33,714 bases of DNA, from assembly GCA_003559575.1 (NCBI GenBank), contig PWKZ01000244.1, positions 1 to 33,714 of the forward strand, in the 5' to 3' direction. The DNA comes from Bradymonadales bacterium (GTDB lineage Bacteria; Myxococcota_A; UBA9042; PWKZ01). Of the stretch, positions 29,895-33,714 are shown in pieces. The notes below the pieces were generated by a model. That model was not told the DNA's origin. It was given only the letters and a program-made list of their open reading frames with translations, and searched no databases. Numbering within the stretch: position 1 is the stretch's first letter; each line of letters begins with the position of its first letter. A program made the translations under genes and the position numbers.

Positions 29895-32105
29895 ATGTCC
29901 ACTTGCCAACACTGCGGTCGTGAACACGACGCCAACGCCGAATCCTGCCCTGATTGCGCGGCGCGCGACGAAACCACGCGAGAGAACACACCCTCCCCCC
30001 CGACGCCCGAGCCAAACACTGAGAAGGAAGACGGCGCGGATCAGGAAGACGGCGTGGTGGACCCGGCCCACCCGCTGCCGGCGCTCCCGCCCTACCCGTT
30101 CGAGGCCGCCGCGCTCAAGCCCACACCAAAGCCACCAACCAGCCTTTTGCGCGCGATTTACTACGGGCTGAGGACCCTTGGGTTGCGCTCCAGGCACGCC
30201 CGCTGCCTCAACACCGTCAAGCTCCGACGCGAGGCTCTCGCCCGCTCCCTCGAGAGTCTTTTGGTCGAGATCGGGCGCACCGCTTGGAAAGACAGGATCT
30301 CCACTCCCGCTCTCGACGTCCACCGCGACGCCATCGAAGGCGCACAGCGCAAGAGGGCCGATCTGAAAGACCAAGTGGCGACCCTCGAGGAGGAATTCGA
30401 GCACGAACGTCAACGAGCGCGAGAGCAAATCGCCGCCCACGAACACAACATCGACGGCCTCGAGCGCCAACACAAGGAGCGCGATCACGTCTACCAACAA
30501 GTGGCGCGCGACCTTCGCGAAGCACAAACGGTGTTGCGCGAAGTGCAAAAAGAGGTGGCCGCGGCGCAAAAGAAACGCGACCGCCTCCAGGCGCTGCCGA
30601 CGGAAAAGCACACAGGCGAGACCGAACAGCAAGTGCACGAGATCGAGCGCGAGATAGACGAGATCCAGTCCGGCATCCCGCAGCTCGAGACGAGGGTGGT
30701 CAGCCTCACCAAAACGAGCGAGGAGCGCAAAGCCGAGGTCATGGCCTTGCGCGCCGAGCTTCGCGAGGAGCGCGCGACACTCACCAAGCTCCAACGCAAA
30801 ATGGACAAACGGGAGCGTGATGTCGAGACGCAGCAGAGCACGCTCCTCGGAGAGCAGCAGGGGACCGAATCGGCCATGCGAGGTCCATTCATGGAGGCCG
30901 GCCGAGAGCTGACGCGGGCGCGCGCCGAGCCATCGTTGCGGGGCCACTTCGCCGCTTTCGAGGAGCACGCCGCGGCGCTGGCCGCTGAAGAGACCGCGAC
31001 CCACGCCTTCAACACCGCCTTCGCCACGTTCGACCGCCAGGGGGCCCGCCGCGGCCGACTCCTGGCGTCCATGATTTTGCTCACGATCATGCTGGTGGTC
31101 GCCTCCGCGATGTTCATCTCGAGAGCTTGTGGTCAGAGCTCGCCCGGCGTGCGACGCGCCCTCTCCACGGCGCTGCCCCACGACTTGAGCGCGGTGTTGG
31201 CTCTCAATGTCGCCGAGGCACGCCGGGCACCTCTACTTCGCCCGTTTATCGCCGATATCGACACCGTGATCGCCGCCCACGATCACTACCCTCCAGTCCT
31301 CGCCACCGCGAGCGAGAAACCGAGCGGCTTTCACACCTTGGCGGTCGGCGCCCGGATTCTCGGGAGCGGAGTACCCGCTCTGCTGGTGACCATCGGCGGT
31401 ACATTCGATCAAGAGCAGGTGATCGCCACTTTGCGTTCCGAGGAGAGTGAGGAGCGCGTCACCGACACCGGCGCGCGACGCTTTATCGCGCGCGAGCGAG
31501 AGGTTCTGGTCGCTCACGAGCTAATCCTTTTCGCCACCGGTAAAGGTGCTGCGATCCTCAGCGATTCGCCCCTCTCGAGAGCCGAAGGTACCCGGAGCGC
31601 AGCCGAGAACACCGCTCTCAGGCGCACACTGCGGCTGGTGGACGCCACAGCGACGGCGTGGGCAGTGATGCTCATCGACCCCGAGTCGCTCGCCCTCGTG
31701 CGCGCCTTGCGGCCAGTGGCCGACTGGCCGCTTGCGGCGGGCGACCAGCTAGCGATCTCGCTCGATGTGTCCTCGGGAATCACTCTAAGCGTCGCCGCGC
31801 GCCTGACACAGGCCGAGCGCGCGACACAGCTCGGGGCCCAGCTACGCGCCGGACTTCGGGGGCTCAAGACCGGCCTCGGAGCGCTCCCCTCGACCTCGCC
31901 CCGGCTCGCGACGCTGGCCCAAGAGCTTGCCGCGCTCATCGACCACGCGACTTTGACAACCGACAGAGAGACAGTTCGATTGCTGATCGAGGTGCCTCGA
32001 AAGACCGTCCGGAGCGCAACCAAGCTCCTAGATGCTCAACTACGACAATGGATCACCGAGACACTCCGCGAATTTGACCGTGTTGGGCACACTTACCCCC
32101 GGTAA
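29895..32105 (+). CDS. Zinc-ribbon, coiled-coil, single-pass membrane protein
   Basis: The 736-residue product begins with a zinc ribbon (C4-x2-C7 and C18-x2-C21) and a Pro/Glu-rich linker. A long coiled coil at about 115-330 follows (DQVATLEEEFEHERQRAREQ, LRAELREERATLTKLQRKMD). One membrane helix lies at about 393-410 (MILLTIMLVVASAMFI). The 320-residue C-terminal domain should be periplasmic (GVRRALSTALPHDLSAVLAL, GSGVPALLVTIGGTFDQEQV, WAVMLIDPESLALVRALRPV) and is not a family I recognise with certainty. The cytosolic half could sense or bind a partner and the outer half act in the envelope. ATG 29895 has GGAG 6-7 nt upstream. A strong antisense frame over the same DNA is a shadow. Confidence 0.8.
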   Translation: MSTCQHCGREHDANAESCPDCAARDETTRENTPSPPTPEPNTEKEDGADQEDGVVDPAHPLPALPPYPFEAAALKPTPKPPTSLLRAIYYGLRTLGLRSRHARCLNTVKLRREALARSLESLLVEIGRTAWKDRISTPALDVHRDAIEGAQRKRADLKDQVATLEEEFEHERQRAREQIAAHEHNIDGLERQHKERDHVYQQVARDLREAQTVLREVQKEVAAAQKKRDRLQALPTEKHTGETEQQVHEIEREIDEIQSGIPQLETRVVSLTKTSEERKAEVMALRAELREERATLTKLQRKMDKRERDVETQQSTLLGEQQGTESAMRGPFMEAGRELTRARAEPSLRGHFAAFEEHAAALAAEETATHAFNTAFATFDRQGARRGRLLASMILLTIMLVVASAMFISRACGQSSPGVRRALSTALPHDLSAVLALNVAEARRAPLLRPFIADIDTVIAAHDHYPPVLATASEKPSGFHTLAVGARILGSGVPALLVTIGGTFDQEQVIATLRSEESEERVTDTGARRFIAREREVLVAHELILFATGKGAAILSDSPLSRAEGTRSAAENTALRRTLRLVDATATAWAVMLIDPESLALVRALRPVADWPLAAGDQLAISLDVSSGITLSVAARLTQAERATQLGAQLRAGLRGLKTGLGALPSTSPRLATLAQELAALIDHATLTTDRETVRLLIEVPRKTVRSATKLLDAQLRQWITETLREFDRVGHTYPR

Positions 32106-32148
32106 AAGTCATCGATCTTCACACGATTTCAACGAGATTGAAGGGTTT

Positions 32149-32178
32149 TTGCCTTGCGCCGGTGAACGACGATATGGT
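32149..32178 (+). promoter_or_regulatory. Weak candidate promoter for the 55-residue gene
   Basis: TTGCCT (32149-32154) and TATGGT (32173-32178) are separated by 18 nt. Both match the consensus only partly. Start codon ATG 32271 lies about 93 nt downstream. Confidence 0.3.
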
Positions 32179-32222
32179 AGACAACCAAACTCGTCGGGCG
32201 AACCCCGGCAAACGAGCCTGAG

Positions 32223-32245
32223 TCGCTTGCACCCGGTGCGAGCGA
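32223..32245. repeat. Near-palindrome in the leader of the 55-residue gene
   Basis: Arms TCGCTTGCACC and GGTGCGAGCGA, one base apart, match in 10 of 11 positions. The element lies 25 nt upstream of ATG 32271, between the candidate promoter and the ribosome site. It may be an operator or a leader hairpin. Confidence 0.45.
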
Positions 32246-32270
32246 TCGGCGCTGGAGAGGCGGCAGTCCA

Positions 32271-32438
32271 ATGGAGTTGGTAATTATCGCATTATTGATG
32301 CTCTTGGGCGCTTTGCTGGCCATAGGCCTGTCCATGCTGGGACTCCAGTTGATCTTCTCATTCGTCTCCCCTCCCCCCGCCACGCCCCAGCAGGTAGTTC
32401 GCGGCGCCGAGATCGCCGGCAGGGCCATGCACAGATGA
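32271..32438 (+). CDS. Membrane microprotein of 55 residues
   Basis: This short gene encodes MELVIIALLMLLGALLAIGL, then SMLGLQLIFSFVS and a Pro-rich, mildly basic tail ending AGRAMHR. The first 32 residues form one or two membrane helices. GGAGAGG lies about 10 nt upstream. The stop overlaps the start of the next gene as ATGA, the usual sign of translational coupling, which supports it being real. The function is unknown; such peptides often associate with membrane complexes. Confidence 0.6.
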   Translation: MELVIIALLMLLGALLAIGLSMLGLQLIFSFVSPPPATPQQVVRGAEIAGRAMHR

Positions 32439-32812
32439 TCTTCGCGGTCCGCATGGCCGTTCTCTTCTCTTTCGTGGCGCTACTCAGCTGCTCAGACCCC
32501 CCTCCCTCCGGCTGCCCGGAAATCTGCCTTTGCACCACCGACGGCTGCCCCGATCAAGTCTGCGGCTTTGAGTTTTCCTTGGGGCAAAATTGTGCCGAGC
32601 TGGAGCCCAGGGTTGAGCTTTTCGTCGCCGGCTGTCTCGAGACGCGCGATCTGACCACCGCCGCTCCTCTCGTGGCGTGCGGCACCCTGGCTGTCGGCGA
32701 GACCGGCAAACTAACGGCGCGTGGCCATGACTTCCAGTGGGGCCCCGTGGAGCAAAGCTGTCCCAGCCCGGGCGGCTTGTTTCCCGTCACTCTCGATTGC
32801 GAACCTCTCTAA
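32435..32812 (+). CDS. Small Cys-rich lipoprotein
   Basis: The 125-residue product has a lipoprotein signal (MAVLFSFVALLSC) and a mature part with about 10 more cysteines (CPEICLCTTDGCPDQVCGFE, SCPSPGG, LDCEPL). The family is not recognised; a secreted disulfide-bonded protein is inferred. Its ATG overlaps the stop of the 55-residue gene by 4 nt. No ribosome site other than that context is obvious, so coupling is likely. Confidence 0.65.
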   Translation: MIFAVRMAVLFSFVALLSCSDPPPSGCPEICLCTTDGCPDQVCGFEFSLGQNCAELEPRVELFVAGCLETRDLTTAAPLVACGTLAVGETGKLTARGHDFQWGPVEQSCPSPGGLFPVTLDCEPL

Positions 32813-32900
32813 ATAATCTGTTATTCTTGAGTTCGCCGCGGACCACCCTCGCGAGCGACGCGCAAAGGTCGCGCGCCCGAGGAGGCTCATGGAGGTTCAT

Positions 32901-33482
32901 ATGTTTCAAGCCCGTCGTTTAGGATTACCGCTCTTCTTCGTTCTTTCGAGTCTGGCCGGCAGCCTTGCCGGCGGCTGCGGCCCGCTGCCCGGCGACGCAC
33001 CCGGCGACCGCGCCGTGCGCGTGCCCGAGGTGGTCATGGTTCGCACCGACCACCCGGGCTACTCCTACCTCATCGACACTCGCCGCCACCTTTGTTTCAT
33101 CGCCGACCGCTACAGCGGGCGGCTGACCCGCCTGGACTGCGAAGACCTCCCGGAGGCCGTCGATCTCCTCGGCCTCGACACCTGGTATGACGACGACTCT
33201 CCGGTCTCGGATCCGGCGCGCACCCCAGAGGAGCCCAGCGAGGACCCGATCGCGCCCCCCGACTACCAGGAGATTGAGGCATTCAAGAGAGCCTATGTGG
33301 CGATCTTCTGTGCCCAGAAGACCGCCTCGCGCGACAAGGACTCGGCCCCTCCGTCCGAGACCGAGTTAGTGGAGGCGGAAGGGCTCGCGCTTGATCGCTA
33401 CCATGAAATCCGCCGGGTGTTGTCACGCGACGCCGAACAGTGGCGCGCGCTGAGTGAGAGATCCGTGAAGTCCTGCCCTTGA
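32901..33482 (+). CDS. Lipoprotein of unknown function, 193 residues
   Basis: The product has a signal with a lipobox-like end (SLAGSLAGGC). The mature part has HPGYSYLIDTRRHLCFIADR and a Pro/Asp/Glu-rich linker (DSPVSDPARTPEEPSEDPIA), then a helical C-terminus (YQEIEAFKRAYVAIFCAQK and ALDRYHEIRRVLSRDAEQWR). I recognise no family. ATG 32901 has GGAGG 5 nt upstream; ATG 32889, 12 nt earlier, also has GAGGAGG close by and is possible. It stands 76-88 nt after the Cys-rich lipoprotein gene. Confidence 0.7.
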   Translation: MFQARRLGLPLFFVLSSLAGSLAGGCGPLPGDAPGDRAVRVPEVVMVRTDHPGYSYLIDTRRHLCFIADRYSGRLTRLDCEDLPEAVDLLGLDTWYDDDSPVSDPARTPEEPSEDPIAPPDYQEIEAFKRAYVAIFCAQKTASRDKDSAPPSETELVEAEGLALDRYHEIRRVLSRDAEQWRALSERSVKSCP

Positions 33483-33593
33483 CACCGCGGACGGCTCCAA
33501 CCCGAGCACTGGGGACGTGGAAACAAGTTTACGTTACGAGCGAGCGAGTCGATCGGTGAAGCTGACGCCGTCGCGAACAAGCGGATGCCGGTG

Positions 33594-33703
33594 CCTCAAT
33601 CCTCCACCGCGTCCGTGGACCGAGGGGAGTGAGGCGGGTGCAAGTGCAAGGAAACAAGCCGAATTAGGCGGAGGCGTAGCAGAGCTACGTCGAGCACTAA
33701 TTC
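33594..33703 (+). repeat. Dispersed repeat family A, copy 2, with terminal hairpin
   Basis: The 67-nt block at 33594-33660 is identical to the minus strand of 120-54. The hairpin follows at 33661-33703: outer arms GAATTAG and CTAATTC, inner stem CGTAGC and GCTACG. Inside the block, CCTCA can pair with TGAGG (33630-33634) and TCCAC with GTGGA. Window sequence stops 11 nt after the hairpin. Confidence 0.85.
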
Positions 33704-33714
33704 GGCGCAGGTGA

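Noticed and set aside
29760-31181. Long minus-strand open frame opposite the zinc-ribbon gene
   Set aside because: The translation has no family features, while the plus strand has a zinc ribbon, coiled coil, membrane helix and ribosome site.
32117-32136. A third operator box near TTCACACGATTTCAAC
   Set aside because: The second half does not match and the spacing is 10 rather than 11 nt.

Overview
The window is 33.7 kb of GC-rich DNA from a Gram-negative bacterium. The gene content suits a deltaproteobacterial lineage of the Myxococcota or Bradymonadia type: very many secreted lipoproteins, a Cys-rich repeat lipoprotein, a giant Ig-like lipoprotein, a MYXO-CTERM-like tail, and frequent GTG/TTG starts. 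This placement is inferred from style, not from a marker gene. No tRNA, rRNA, CRISPR array, transposase or phage gene was seen.

Layout. (1) 256-3202, plus strand: a TIGR03790-type secreted protein and a metallophosphoesterase lipoprotein. (2) 3287-12837, minus strand: an outer-surface operon of a two-domain Ig-like protein, a small outer-membrane beta-barrel and a 2673-residue lipoprotein built from about 17 Ig-like modules. (3) 13037-23721, minus strand: a tightly packed cluster of a CpxR/CpxA-like two-component pair, a Cys-rich triple-repeat lipoprotein, a PqqD-like protein, an ATP-grasp ligase, a fold-III PLP decarboxylase, a urea-transporter/M23-peptidase fusion, a TPR/beta-barrel protein and a TPR protein. 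(4) 23937-26580, minus strand: a WYL-domain regulator overlapping a 539-residue lipoprotein of unknown function. (5) 27012-29632: a sodium:solute symporter and a convergent DHRS12-like short-chain dehydrogenase. (6) 29895-33482, plus strand: a zinc-ribbon/coiled-coil/membrane protein, a 55-residue membrane microprotein coupled to a Cys-rich lipoprotein, and a further lipoprotein.

Region 3 is the best candidate for an undescribed system. The genes from PqqD to the TPR/beta-barrel protein overlap or nearly touch. They combine a peptide-binding chaperone-like protein, a ligase, a decarboxylase, a membrane channel with a periplasmic peptidase, and an outer-membrane barrel with TPRs. That reads as a route from cytosolic synthesis or modification to the cell surface. 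A direct repeat GTGAAG-N5-GTGAAG lies upstream of the Cys-rich lipoprotein (21490-21506, inside the end of the kinase gene) and again upstream of the Ig-like operon (12969-12985). This suggests that the adjacent two-component pair controls both units.

Two families of dispersed non-coding repeats are present. Family A has a 67-nt block, identical in inverted orientation near the two window ends, followed by a hairpin whose outer stem differs between copies but stays fully paired. A diverged third copy is at 29758. Family B (cores at 21188-21228, 26763-26827, 23887-23907 and 142-154) lies in leaders and gaps. The window probably ends at family A because assembly broke there.
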